DNA of 64,000 nt. Source: JBGSOV01 sp041738935. GTDB lineage: Bacteria > Patescibacteriota > Gracilibacteria > CAIRYL01 > GCA-016699755. Position 1 is the first letter of the stretch, and every line of letters starts with the position of its first letter. The notes beneath the pieces were generated by a model. The model searched no databases. It worked only from the letters and a program-made list of their open reading frames with translations, and was not told where the DNA came from. This document shows positions 50,128 through 58,733 of the stretch, in pieces. The DNA lies in assembly GCA_041738935.1 (NCBI GenBank), contig JBGSOV010000020.1, positions 62,001 through 126,000 on the forward strand, in the 5' to 3' direction. The position numbers and the translations under genes are program-made.

Positions 50128-51675
50128 CTACACTCCCCTGCCCGATTTGTCGTTGAAAGCGGTTTGCAAAAAGCATTTGTTGATAGCATCCAAATACGCA
50201 TGCACGCTTGCCACGACAACATCGGTGTCACCTGCACGTCCGAAGAATTTTTTGCCTTCTGGCGTGCGCAAAGTGAGCGAAACCACGGCCTGAGCATCGA
50301 GTCCTTCGGTTACTGCATCCATGCGAAATTCGACAAGTGTCCCAAGTTCGCCAGTGATTTTTTCAATCGCTTTAAATGCTGCATCTACCGGACCCGTTCC
50401 TGTTGCATTGGCGGTGAGTTTTTCACCAGATTCGTTTTCGATAGTAACGGTTGCTGTTGGTATTGTTTGCGTTCCAGCATGTACATCCAAATCCGCAAAA
50501 CGATATGTGAGTTTGTGATGCCCCAGTTCGCCAAGCATCAAGGTATCGAGGTCGGCGTCTTCGATCAGTTTTTTCTTGTCGGCGAGTTCTTTGAAGCGGA
50601 TAAAAATCTCGTTCAAGCGTTCTTCATCGAATTCGTAGCCCAATTCTGCCAAGCGATTTTTGAGCGCGGCACGCCCACTGTGTTTGCCAAGAATAATTTC
50701 GGATTGCGCCAAACCGATGTCTTCCGGATGCATAATTTCGTAGGTTTCGCGATTGGCGAGAAAACCGTGTTGGTGAATACCAGATTCGTGCGCAAAGGCA
50801 TTGCGCCCCACAATCGCTTTGTTTGGCTGGATTGGCTGTCCAGTGATTTTTTTGAGCAGTGTGCTGCTGCGCATAATTTCGCGAGAATCAATGTTGGTTG
50901 AGAGATTGTAAAAATCAGGACGAGTTTTGATTGCCATCACAATTTCTTCGAGCGCGGCATTGCCGGCGCGTTCGCCGATGCCGTTGATTGTGCATTCGAC
51001 TTGGCGGGCTCCCGCGCGCACACCGGCGAGCGAATTGGCGACACCAAAGCCCAAATCGTCATGACAATGCGTGGAGAAGATAACGTCTTTGCCGCCTCTA
51101 CAATTGGCGATCAAAAATACAATCAGATCATGGAATTCTTCCGGCTGCAAATAGCCGACCGTGTCAGGAATATTGATGATATCCGCTCCGGCAGCGATTG
51201 CGGTTTCGACGACAATTTTGAGAAAATCGCGGTCACTTCTGCCAGCGTCTTCCGGGGAAAAATCCACGCGATTGCACAAACTCTTCGCATGTCGCACCGC
51301 TTTATCTGCCATCGCAATCACTTCTGCGGGAGTTTTTTTGAGCTTAAACTCCATATGCACCGGACTGGTGGCGATAAAAGTATGAATGCGCGGTTTTTTG
51401 GCATCCTTGATTGCTTCCCAGGTTGTGTTGATATCGGATTCCATCGCACGCGCGAGTCCGCAGATTTCGGGTTTTTTGAGCTTGCGCGCAATTGCCTGCA
51501 CCGCAGCAAAATCGTCTGGGCTAGCAGCAGGAAATCCTGCTTCAATAACATCGACATTGAGTTTTTCGAGTTGGACGGCAAAACGGATTTTTTCTTCGGT
51601 CGTCATCGAGTACCCAGGCGATTGCTCGCCATCGCGCAACGAAGTGTCAAATATGCGCACAATATCGTTTTTCAT
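50128..51675 (-). CDS. leuA: 2-isopropylmalate synthase
   Basis: The 515-residue enzyme condenses ketoisovalerate with acetyl-CoA, the first step of leucine synthesis. The N-terminal motif RIFDTSLRDGEQSPGYSMT and the metal site THCHDDLGFGVANSLAGV belong to the DRE-TIM family. GERAGNAALEE and the C-terminal LeuA dimer (regulatory) domain after about residue 390 mark the bacterial leuA type. Homocitrate or citramalate synthase is less likely from the length and GIGERAGN context. The other leu genes are absent from the window. It shares its substrate ketoisovalerate with PanB. Confidence 0.92.
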   Translation of the reverse strand: MKNDIVRIFDTSLRDGEQSPGYSMTTEEKIRFAVQLEKLNVDVIEAGFPAASPDDFAAVQAIARKLKKPEICGLARAMESDINTTWEAIKDAKKPRIHTFIATSPVHMEFKLKKTPAEVIAMADKAVRHAKSLCNRVDFSPEDAGRSDRDFLKIVVETAIAAGADIINIPDTVGYLQPEEFHDLIVFLIANCRGGKDVIFSTHCHDDLGFGVANSLAGVRAGARQVECTINGIGERAGNAALEEIVMAIKTRPDFYNLSTNIDSREIMRSSTLLKKITGQPIQPNKAIVGRNAFAHESGIHQHGFLANRETYEIMHPEDIGLAQSEIILGKHSGRAALKNRLAELGYEFDEERLNEIFIRFKELADKKKLIEDADLDTLMLGELGHHKLTYRFADLDVHAGTQTIPTATVTIENESGEKLTANATGTGPVDAAFKAIEKITGELGTLVEFRMDAVTEGLDAQAVVSLTLRTPEGKKFFGRAGDTDVVVASVHAYLDAINKCFLQTAFNDKSGRGV

Positions 51676-51706
51676 AATTATGATTTAGCAAAAGAAGCCA
51701 GTGGCG

Positions 51707-51735
51707 ATTTTCCCACGGTAATCTGAAAAATGCAA
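51707..51735 (-). promoter_or_regulatory. Possible promoter of leuA
   Basis: On the minus strand TTGCAT (51735-51730) is followed after 17 nt by GAAAAT (51712-51707). The leader would be about 25 nt. No leader peptide with Leu codons was seen. Confidence 0.35.
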
Positions 51736-51820
51736 ACTTTGTGCTTGTCATCCCAAGCTTGCCCAAACATTTACGATTGTCTTTTTTCTTAAATCCTAAA
51801 TCATAATTCTTGAATCTTAT

Positions 51821-52201
51821 TTAGAGTTGTTCCAATTCTGCCAATAGATTTTCAGCTTCTTCTTTTTCTGCAGAAGCGACTACGGACTCTTTCGCTTTCA
51901 TCGCTGCGCGCCGCGCGGTGCGTTGCCGCTCAACTTCTTCCGGATCGATTTCGACTTCTTCTTCAGTGGTGGAATTTTGTGCTTTTTTGTCTTGTTCGGA
52001 TTTGAGGATATCTCTGAGTTCCGAAACCTGATCTGGTGACATAATCGGCAACACCGAAAACCAATAATTGCGTTCGTCGTCATCCATCGAAGGACTTTCC
52101 AAAATTTGTGGAATCAGTTCGGGAAAATTCTCTCGAACTGCATCCGGAATCTTGATATTGTCGCCTACCGTTCCCTGCGTTGCTGCATTTGCGTCATCCA
52201 T
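51821..52201 (-). CDS. Small acidic helical protein, 126 residues
   Basis: The N-terminal half has LIPQILESPSMDDDERNYWF followed by SVLPIMSPDQVSELRDIL; the second half is a charged helix with many Glu, Ala and Lys. The DxERxYW...LPxMxxxQ pattern recurs, as far as I recall, in small proteins of candidate phyla bacteria, without known function. It precedes leuA on the same strand by about 145 nt and follows prsW by 47 nt. Confidence 0.65.
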   Translation of the reverse strand: MDDANAATQGTVGDNIKIPDAVRENFPELIPQILESPSMDDDERNYWFSVLPIMSPDQVSELRDILKSEQDKKAQNSTTEEEVEIDPEEVERQRTARRAAMKAKESVVASAEKEEAENLLAELEQL

Positions 52202-52248
52202 GATTTTTTTTGCGGAAAAGCTTCGTACAACAATAACATATTTGGACG

Positions 52249-53154
52249 CTATTTTTCAATCGATTCGCTTGTCCGTATTGGCACCGGAGTCATGATGTTT
52301 ACATTGTCACGAATCATAAATTGCTTACTTAAAAACAGAGATCCGAGCAGTAAAATCGGTACAACAAACGGCGTCAGTGTTTGCCCGAAGATTTCGAATC
52401 CAATCAAAATATTGAAGAGCGCATGGAAGAGCGTGGCAAGTACGAGCGCTTCACGCACAAGATCAGCTTTTTCGTGCCCATGCAGTGACGGCTTGTCTTT
52501 AAGAATATGACGAAAAATAATATGAAGTCGGGCGCGGTCAAATCCCTGATGAAAAAAATTGGAGACCGAATAGCTGTGCCGCGGTGTCACGCTTGATGAC
52601 AAAAACGCATGTCCCCAAAACAGTCCAAATATGCCAGAAAAAAGCGCATGCCCGAGTGTTGTGCCAAAACCGCGAAAGGCGATAATTGTCCAGAGAGTCG
52701 TGTCCGAAAGGTTGTAAAATTGAAGAAGTGTGTAAAAATAAAAGAGATTTTCGGCAAAAGCAAAACCAAGTGCTGCAGAGATAGAATAGACGACACCATC
52801 TACAATTTGCGTAAACTCGATGCGAAGCTTTTTTCCAAGTCGCAAAGTCGCGAAGTGCTTGAGCGATTCTTCAAGAACAGCGAAAAGTATGCCGCCCACC
52901 ACGAGCGCCACAATCGGCAGCATTTTGCTAAAACTGGTAATCGACGCCATCAAATTAGGCGAATATTGCAATTGCCAGCGGATGGCGAGAAGCGGCAACA
53001 CAGCGAGCATTCCAAAGACAAACGCCATCGCAATCATACGCTTTGGCTCTGGCTCACTCTTGTCTTTGCGATACCAAAAAACGAGCCAGCCAAATGATGG
53101 CACAAAAGCGAAGAGAATACTGAGCGCAATAGTGAGTGACAGCGGCATGTTCAT
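52249..53154 (-). CDS. PrsW family intramembrane metalloprotease
   Basis: The 301-residue protein has about eight membrane helices and the PrsW motifs. These are FAVLEESLKHFATL (the EExxK-type site), SAALGFAFAENLFYFYT, GTTLGHALFSGIFGLFWG and LATLFHALFNILIGF, whose Glu and His residues form the active site inside the membrane. In Bacillus the family starts cleavage of an anti-sigma factor; the target here is unknown. Met1 and Met3 are both possible starts. Confidence 0.85.
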   Translation of the reverse strand: MNMPLSLTIALSILFAFVPSFGWLVFWYRKDKSEPEPKRMIAMAFVFGMLAVLPLLAIRWQLQYSPNLMASITSFSKMLPIVALVVGGILFAVLEESLKHFATLRLGKKLRIEFTQIVDGVVYSISAALGFAFAENLFYFYTLLQFYNLSDTTLWTIIAFRGFGTTLGHALFSGIFGLFWGHAFLSSSVTPRHSYSVSNFFHQGFDRARLHIIFRHILKDKPSLHGHEKADLVREALVLATLFHALFNILIGFEIFGQTLTPFVVPILLLGSLFLSKQFMIRDNVNIMTPVPIRTSESIEK

Positions 53155-53318
53155 ACAAAAACTTTACAGGATTTGAGCATTTGTCGAAACACCTTTGATA
53201 ATGAAGTCTGATTTAAGATGTACGATTTAAGAGATTTTTCAATCGTCATTTGAAATTTCTTACCTGACAAACCGCTAACTGCTGCTGTATACTTATTGTA
53301 CAAAATTTCCCTTCAAAA

Positions 53319-54206
53319 ATGACTCCTTCGGTACTTGTAGTTGGCTCGATTGCCTTCGATATTATTTTTTCGATTGAACACGATTTTCGGCAGTCGATTC
53401 CGGTCGAAAACGGCGAAATCCGCAATTTTAATGCGGTTTTCATGGCAAACGAAAAAACCGAATTCCCCGGTGGAACAGCAGGAAATATCGCCTATTGGCT
53501 TGGACAAAAATATGTGCGCAGCAGCATTTTTTCGGCAGTCGGAAAAGACTTTGATGATAAAGGATATCGAACGCGACTGCAAAATTTTGGTGCCGAAGTG
53601 CGCGGCACAATCGGAAGTTTTTCTGCCCATGCCTACATGATTTCCGATCCGCTCCATCAACAGATTATCATCTGGCAACCAAATGCGTATATCGAGAACA
53701 AAGCGCAACAACTCGCCGATTTTTATTCTCCTGTGGAACTCGGCGCTTTTGAAATTGCGATTTTTGCCGCTGGCACGCCCGATTCGATTGAAGCCCACAT
53801 GCGCGAATTTAAAAAGGCAAATCCACAGGCGAAAATTATCTTTGATCCGGGGCAAATTACGCATACTTTCGAAAAAGCTGGGTTTCAAAAATGCTGTGAT
53901 TTGTCAGACATTATTGTCGGCAATGATATTGAATTTAGTTTTTTCCGCAAAATGGGTTTGCCAAAAGATATTACAACCATCGAGACTTTTGGCGCCAAAG
54001 GCGTCACCATTACTGAAAATAATATCGAAACCAAAGTCACAGCAGTAAAGGCGGAAAAAGTGGTAGAAACAACTGGTGCTGGCGATGCCTTTCGCGCGGG
54101 GCTGATTAGCGGTTTACTCCATGGATTATCACTCCCCGAAGCAGCAGCAATCGGCGCAGAGCTCGGAGCAGAATGTGTCGCATTGCCAAGTGGTCAAGGC
54201 GAATAG
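53319..54206 (+). CDS. PfkB family carbohydrate/nucleoside kinase
   Basis: The 295-residue kinase has the ribokinase N-terminal strand VLVVGSIAFDIIFSIE, the glycine pair EFPGGTAGNIAYWLG and the catalytic motif VVETTGAGDAFRAGLISG with the base Asp. The layout is close to adenosine kinase and ribokinase-like members. Since ahcY, which releases adenosine, is 2.3 kb downstream, adenosine is an attractive substrate; this is inference. Length is typical. Confidence 0.82.
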   Translation: MTPSVLVVGSIAFDIIFSIEHDFRQSIPVENGEIRNFNAVFMANEKTEFPGGTAGNIAYWLGQKYVRSSIFSAVGKDFDDKGYRTRLQNFGAEVRGTIGSFSAHAYMISDPLHQQIIIWQPNAYIENKAQQLADFYSPVELGAFEIAIFAAGTPDSIEAHMREFKKANPQAKIIFDPGQITHTFEKAGFQKCCDLSDIIVGNDIEFSFFRKMGLPKDITTIETFGAKGVTITENNIETKVTAVKAEKVVETTGAGDAFRAGLISGLLHGLSLPEAAAIGAELGAECVALPSGQGE

Positions 54207-54209
54207 CTC

Positions 54210-54237
54210 TTGACATATAATTATTTAGTTATACAAT
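54210..54237 (+). promoter_or_regulatory. Promoter of the 62-residue gene
   Basis: TTGACA (54210-54215) is followed after 16 nt by TACAAT (54232-54237). It starts right after the PfkB kinase stop codon. Confidence 0.7.
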
Positions 54238-54258
54238 GGAATCGTATTTTAAGGAAAT

Positions 54259-54447
54259 ATGGAAAATCAACCAAGAACAACGCCAGCTCCAATAGATGTT
54301 AGAGAGATAGGACAAAGAAACATTGAAGCAATTTGGAGAGAGGCTGACATGGAAAATAATTTGATAGCTTCGGTAAGAGGTGGCGTAGAAATCACTTTAG
54401 ACAAAATGCCTGCCGGACAAGCAAAACTCATCGGTTCCGATAACTAA
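54259..54447 (+). CDS. Small protein, 62 residues, with promoter and ribosome binding site
   Basis: MENQPRTTPAPIDVREIGQR continues to a second segment EITLDKMPAGQAKLIGSDN. The product is polar with one predicted helix and no membrane segment or cysteine. AAGGA at 54251-54255 sits 3 nt before the ATG, the clearest Shine-Dalgarno-like site in the window. A near-consensus promoter precedes it. These signals make it a likely real gene despite no recognised family. Confidence 0.65.
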   Translation: MENQPRTTPAPIDVREIGQRNIEAIWREADMENNLIASVRGGVEITLDKMPAGQAKLIGSDN

Positions 54448-54703
54448 AAAATACTCAGCTAACAGAAAACTCGTACAAAAAATGGAGGCGCACTAATCGT
54501 GTTCATAAATAAGCATTAGTCACACTGATTCTGTTCCTGACAAATCATTTCGTCCGTCTCAGGAAGATAGGCTTGGTAGCGTTGCAGAACATCAAACATG
54601 TTTTTTTGTTTCAAATTTCTTGCAAAATTGTACAGGAGATTGCACAAGATTTCAATATTTTAGTGATATTCGTGCACCTCTTGGCAAATCTGACCAATTC
54701 AAA

Positions 54704-56311
54704 CTAGGAATGCATTTCTTTACGTGCAAGTTCTTCAAGAACCATTGTTAATAATCGTGTCCCATTTTCGATATCATCAGGGTAAGAATATTCATCTGGA
54801 TCGTGGCTCAGACCTCTTTCGGAATGAATAAATATCAAACCGTTCTTTTTGAATTTCATAACATCGTGTCCAGCTCCAGAAACAAGTGTTTGAAACGGAA
54901 AATCATTTCTTTCTGCTACCTCTTTTATCAAATCGGAGGTTACTTTATTTAATGTCGCTGGATTCGATATGCCTTTGTCCTCTCGAACAATTGATACATT
55001 CAGTTTTTGTGCGATTTTCTCACATTCATCGATGATTTTCCTAAATCCTTCTTGCATGTACTCCGTATCGGTACCTCGAATATCAAGACGCACAGTTTTG
55101 GTTTCGCCCAGCAGCTTTGGGGTACGTCCAAATTCGTTTCTCAAATACAAATATAATGAAGAAGTGATATAGAGCGCATCGAGATTATTTTGTTCGCGCG
55201 TTTCCATGGGACATGTTCCGGTATGAAACTGAGTTTCGCACTCGATAACAAGCGTATCATTTTGCCAACTGTGAGATGCTTTAGGAAAATATTCATTCAG
55301 ATAATTTTGCACTTGATCTTGAATTTTCTCTTTCTCCGAATTTGAGCAGTCAAACACCTTTTCAAAATCAAGTTTTTCCTTTGCAGAACCAACATTAAAT
55401 GCTTCGGTTCCTCGATTGAGTGTTGCACGAAAAATCTCCAAATCTCGATTCGTGTTTTCGTTTTGTGCGTAATGATCAGCATCGAGAGCAATTTTGCGTA
55501 TTGACACAACAGATTGGTGAAATGCTTCTTCTGCATTTTCTCCTTCAAATTTGAGCACGCTGCGTATTGATCCGGCAATTGCGGTTGTCGCAATTCCAAT
55601 CTCTCCCCTTTGTACATTCGGTCCCTGCTCAATATGCATCTCGACAATATCGCAATTTTGTAAATATTGGAGACATACTGGAGTATCATCTTGTGCCAAA
55701 CCAGCGCTACGCAATCGTTGTAATTGATCCAGCAGATTAAATGATTGACCGTTTGAGCTCATAGCCAATTTTTGAGAATTATTTTCTTGCAAACTCCCTG
55801 TTGCAAGTGACGACCCAAGACACGATCTTCCCCATAACGAGGATTCTTCTCCTCGCCAACAGACAATAACTATCGGTCTTTTTAAATCCAAATTCTTTCC
55901 ATTATTTTCTTGTTCTTTGATGGCACGCACGGCATCTAAAGCTGCTGCCACACCCAAAACACCATCGTAGCCACCGCCGCCGACTGTTTTGTCAATCGTG
56001 CCCACACTATCGAGATGAGAACCACTCATGACAGCATTAGCATTTGGATTACAATCTTGCGGATAATACGTTCCAAACAAATTACCAAACTTGTCTGTGC
56101 TGATGTCTAGTCCAAGAGACTCCATCTCGGCTCGCGCTATCGCAAAAGCCCTGTCTTCTGACTCGGTATATGCCATAACATGTCGACCTTTTTCCGAAAA
56201 AAATTCGCCTTCCTCCCCTTTTGTCAGTCGCAAAAAAGTCTGGAATACGGCAAGATGTGGAAACTTCGCTTTGTCTTTATTAAGCCGACTAATAATATGT
56301 TCGGCAGACAT
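54704..56311 (-). CDS. M20 family amidase (N-carbamoyl amino acid hydrolase / allantoate amidohydrolase-like)
   Basis: The 535-residue binuclear zinc hydrolase has ligands in VMSGSHLDSVG (His99), GGYDGVLGVA (Asp116), WRGEESSLWG (Glu155/Glu156), EMHIEQGP (His226) and RGLSHDPDEYS near the end. These match the AmaB/AllC group, which hydrolyse carbamoyl amino acids or allantoate in the cytoplasm. Family members have about 410 residues. The extra length lies at about 258-360, before FHTGTCPMETR, in the lid domain. The substrate is unknown. Confidence 0.85.
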   Translation of the reverse strand: MSAEHIISRLNKDKAKFPHLAVFQTFLRLTKGEEGEFFSEKGRHVMAYTESEDRAFAIARAEMESLGLDISTDKFGNLFGTYYPQDCNPNANAVMSGSHLDSVGTIDKTVGGGGYDGVLGVAAALDAVRAIKEQENNGKNLDLKRPIVIVCWRGEESSLWGRSCLGSSLATGSLQENNSQKLAMSSNGQSFNLLDQLQRLRSAGLAQDDTPVCLQYLQNCDIVEMHIEQGPNVQRGEIGIATTAIAGSIRSVLKFEGENAEEAFHQSVVSIRKIALDADHYAQNENTNRDLEIFRATLNRGTEAFNVGSAKEKLDFEKVFDCSNSEKEKIQDQVQNYLNEYFPKASHSWQNDTLVIECETQFHTGTCPMETREQNNLDALYITSSLYLYLRNEFGRTPKLLGETKTVRLDIRGTDTEYMQEGFRKIIDECEKIAQKLNVSIVREDKGISNPATLNKVTSDLIKEVAERNDFPFQTLVSGAGHDVMKFKKNGLIFIHSERGLSHDPDEYSYPDDIENGTRLLTMVLEELARKEMHS

Positions 56312-56435
56312 AGAATCTTAAAAAAACAAATCCGCAGCAACAATAGCACATCTTTATACAACTTTTTATCTACCATGTTTTTCTCGAAGATTTTTTTACA
56401 AAATTTAGAATTCAATTTTCTTCACCGATTCCGCA

Positions 56436-56464
56436 TTCCCAAAGAAGTAAAAGTCGATTACAAT
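56436..56464 (+). promoter_or_regulatory. Possible promoter of ahcY
   Basis: TTCCCA (56436-56441) is followed after 17 nt by TACAAT (56459-56464), 22 nt before the ATG. No SAH riboswitch was recognised in the 174-nt gap. Confidence 0.35.
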
Positions 56465-56485
56465 GCATAAAGCTTTTCCAGACGC

Positions 56486-57775
56486 ATGACACACAATTAC
56501 AAAGTAAAAGACCTTTCGCTTGCCGATTTTGGCAGAAAGGAAATCACCTTGGCAGAAAAAGAAATGCCCGGACTGATGGCACTCCGCACGGAATTTGGAA
56601 AATCGAAACCACTTACGGGCGCACGCATCGCCGGCTGCATCCACATGACGATCCAAACCGCTGTACTTATCGAAACGCTGATCGAACTTGGCGCGGAAGT
56701 CCGTTGGAGTTCGTGCAATATCTTTAGCACGCAAGACCACGCGGCGGCGGCAATCGCTGCTACGGAAATTCCGGTGTTCGCTTGGAAAGGCATGAGTGAA
56801 GCGGAATACGACTGGTGCATCGAGCAGACAATCGTCGGCAAAGACGGCTGGCGACCGAACTTGCTGCTTGATGATGGCGGTGATTTGACCGCAATCGTAC
56901 ATGAACAATTTTCTGAATTACTCAATGATATTCGCGGCGTTTCGGAAGAAACGACCACCGGTGTGCATCGCCTCCATCAGATGATGGATCAGGGCAAGCT
57001 GAAGATACCAGCGATCGATGTCAATGACGCAGTCACCAAGTCAAAATTCGACAATCTCTATGGCTGCCGCGAAAGCCTTGTCGATAGTATCCGCCGCGCG
57101 ACCGATGTAATGCTGAGCGGCAAAGTCGCCGTGGTCGCCGGTTTTGGCGATGTCGGCAAAGGCTCGGCACAAAGCCTTCGCAATAATGGCTGTCGCGTGC
57201 TCGTGACCGAAATCGATCCGATTTGCGCGTTGCAAGCAGCAATGGAGGGTTTTGAAGTCACGACGATGGAAGCAGCGGCGCAAGAGGCGGATATTTTTGT
57301 AACGGCGACTGGCTGCAACAAAGTGATTACGCGAGCACATTTGGAAGCGATGAAAAACGGCGCAATCGTCTGCAATATCGGACACTTCGATCACGAAATC
57401 GATGTCGCTTCCATTCGGAACGAGAAATGGACAGAGATTAAGCCGCAAGTGCACGAAATCGAATTTAACAACGGAAAAAGTATCATCCTGCTCGCGGAAG
57501 GGCGACTCGTCAATCTTGGCTGCGCCATGGGGCATCCGAGTTTTGTGATGAGCACTTCCTTTACCAATCAGACCTTGGCGCAAATCGAACTGTGGACGAA
57601 GTCGGAAAGCTATCCGATCGGCGTACATCGTTTGCCCAAGGCAATTGATGAAAAGGTCGCCGCCCTGCATCTGAGCAAAGTCGGTGCAAAATTGACGAAA
57701 CTCACGGCTGAACAAGCGGAGTATTTGGGAATTCCGCAAGAAGGTCCATTTAAAGCGGAATGGTATCGATACTGA
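56486..57775 (+). CDS. ahcY: Adenosylhomocysteinase
   Basis: The 429-residue NAD-dependent enzyme splits S-adenosylhomocysteine into adenosine and homocysteine, keeping methyl transfer going. Motifs are LTGARIAGCIHMTIQTAV, SSCNIFSTQDHAAAAIA, the NAD-binding VVAGFGDVGKGSAQSLR and VCNIGHFDHEIDV, and the C-terminus FKAEWYRY is characteristic. The length fits forms without the plant/proteobacterial insertion. The gene ends with TGA. A palindromic repeat follows. Confidence 0.97.
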   Translation: MTHNYKVKDLSLADFGRKEITLAEKEMPGLMALRTEFGKSKPLTGARIAGCIHMTIQTAVLIETLIELGAEVRWSSCNIFSTQDHAAAAIAATEIPVFAWKGMSEAEYDWCIEQTIVGKDGWRPNLLLDDGGDLTAIVHEQFSELLNDIRGVSEETTTGVHRLHQMMDQGKLKIPAIDVNDAVTKSKFDNLYGCRESLVDSIRRATDVMLSGKVAVVAGFGDVGKGSAQSLRNNGCRVLVTEIDPICALQAAMEGFEVTTMEAAAQEADIFVTATGCNKVITRAHLEAMKNGAIVCNIGHFDHEIDVASIRNEKWTEIKPQVHEIEFNNGKSIILLAEGRLVNLGCAMGHPSFVMSTSFTNQTLAQIELWTKSESYPIGVHRLPKAIDEKVAALHLSKVGAKLTKLTAEQAEYLGIPQEGPFKAEWYRY

Positions 57776-57820
57776 GCAAGTCGCCAGTTGTAAGGAATAA
57801 GGTGTAAGACATCAGGGTGC

Positions 57821-57880
57821 GATTCCTCTCCCCCTGGACAGGCGCCTGTCCCGAGAAGTCGGGAGGAGCTGGAGGGGGTA
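57821..57880. repeat. Palindromic repeat, full-length copy
   Basis: gattcctctccccctgg, then acaggcgcctgt, cccgagaagtcggg and aggagctggagggggtaga. It combines all arms of the family seen at 15624, 17168 and 43538. Confidence 0.8.
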
Positions 57881-57965
57881 GAAATTGGTTTATTCTCGAG
57901 GCTCGAGCAGTTTTGCAGACTGCTTGTAAAAGTCCCTGTTCTGCAAAAATGAAGCATAGAATCAA

Positions 57966-58021
57966 TTGCTCACAAAGCAATATCCTCTCTCTGTTGCTCA
58001 CAAAGCAATATCCTCTCTCTG
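57966..58021 (+). repeat. Tandem repeat, two 28-nt units
   Basis: The unit ttgctcacaaagcaat followed by atcctctctctg occurs twice without a change. Each unit holds a TTGCT/AGCAA hairpin. Confidence 0.9.
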
Positions 58022-58131
58022 CCTTTTTGTGCGTCATTCAATTATTCTCTGATTAGGGACTATATTTGGAGCAATCTACAAGATTGCTCCAGCGAAAGAG
58101 TTGCAAATCGAAATCATCGAAGGTCGCTCGT

Positions 58132-58500
58132 TTAATCAATTATATACTTTTTCTCCCCCTTAAGTTCTCGAATCGTCTTTACCAATCCGTTAATTGTTTC
58201 ATCCAAATCTTTTAATTGTTTCTCAAGATCAGCAATAGTATTTTTGGAGTCTTGAAGTCCGGGAATTTCAGCATCATCAAATATGCCAACGAATTCAGCA
58301 TTTCTTCGAGTTTCAGCTATTTCGTGATGAATCTGTCCAATACTGTCAGACAATCGATTTCTTTCTTCCCTTTTACTTTCTAATTCCGCAGTTAGTGAAA
58401 TAACCCTCTCGTTAGTTTCAACAGCTTCATCGTAAGCTGTCTCATCTTCTGGTGATTTGTTTGAGGACATTAGTACTGTTTCATTGTCTAATTCTGTCAT
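58132..58500 (-). CDS. Small coiled-coil protein, 122 residues
   Basis: An acidic N-terminal stretch (MTELDNETVLMSSNKSPED) is followed by two heptad-rich helices (about 30-65 and 80-118) joined by a short loop with GIFDDAEIPGLQD. No membrane or catalytic motif is seen. A TATAAT at 58535-58530 on the minus strand lies 29 nt before the start. I do not recognise a family. Confidence 0.65.
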   Translation of the reverse strand: MTELDNETVLMSSNKSPEDETAYDEAVETNERVISLTAELESKREERNRLSDSIGQIHHEIAETRRNAEFVGIFDDAEIPGLQDSKNTIADLEKQLKDLDETINGLVKTIRELKGEKKYIID

Positions 58501-58607
58501 GGTAAAATATAAAAGTAAGTTTACTCTATATTATATTTTTGAATATGCAAGTATTTTTTTTCGACCTTCCAATCTCCAGTTTGAAAATTTTAAGGAGCAA
58601 CTTCGCC

Positions 58608-58667
58608 GGAATGGGTTTGTAACCCATTCCAATGTTTTGTTTCTGGAAGAGCGGATTTTAAATCCGC
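58608..58667. repeat. Pair of short perfect hairpins
   Basis: GGAATGGGTT (58608-58617) pairs with AACCCATTCC (58621-58630), and GCGGATTT-T-AAATCCGC occupies 58651-58667. They are 20 nt apart, like a REP-type pair, and stand downstream of the TrlF-like gene. Confidence 0.8.
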
Positions 58668-58733
58668 GGAATTACAGAATAATTGGTTCGAGATACAACC
58701 TCAAACCGGCGGGAAGTTTGGAATGGTGAATTT

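Larger units (their letters stand above)
57776..58131. other. Repeat-rich intergenic region after ahcY
   Basis: No gene is seen. The stretch holds the longest palindromic repeat (57821-57880), a 2 x 28 nt tandem repeat (57966-58021) and a ggagcaatct/agattgctcc hairpin near 58070-58092. Confidence 0.7.

Noticed and set aside
50164..50901. 245-codon plus-strand frame opposite leuA
   Set aside because: Antisense shadow; leuA motifs are complete on the other strand.
57966..58021. Two-unit repeat as a minimal CRISPR array
   Set aside because: The units are directly adjacent with no spacer, and no cas gene is present.
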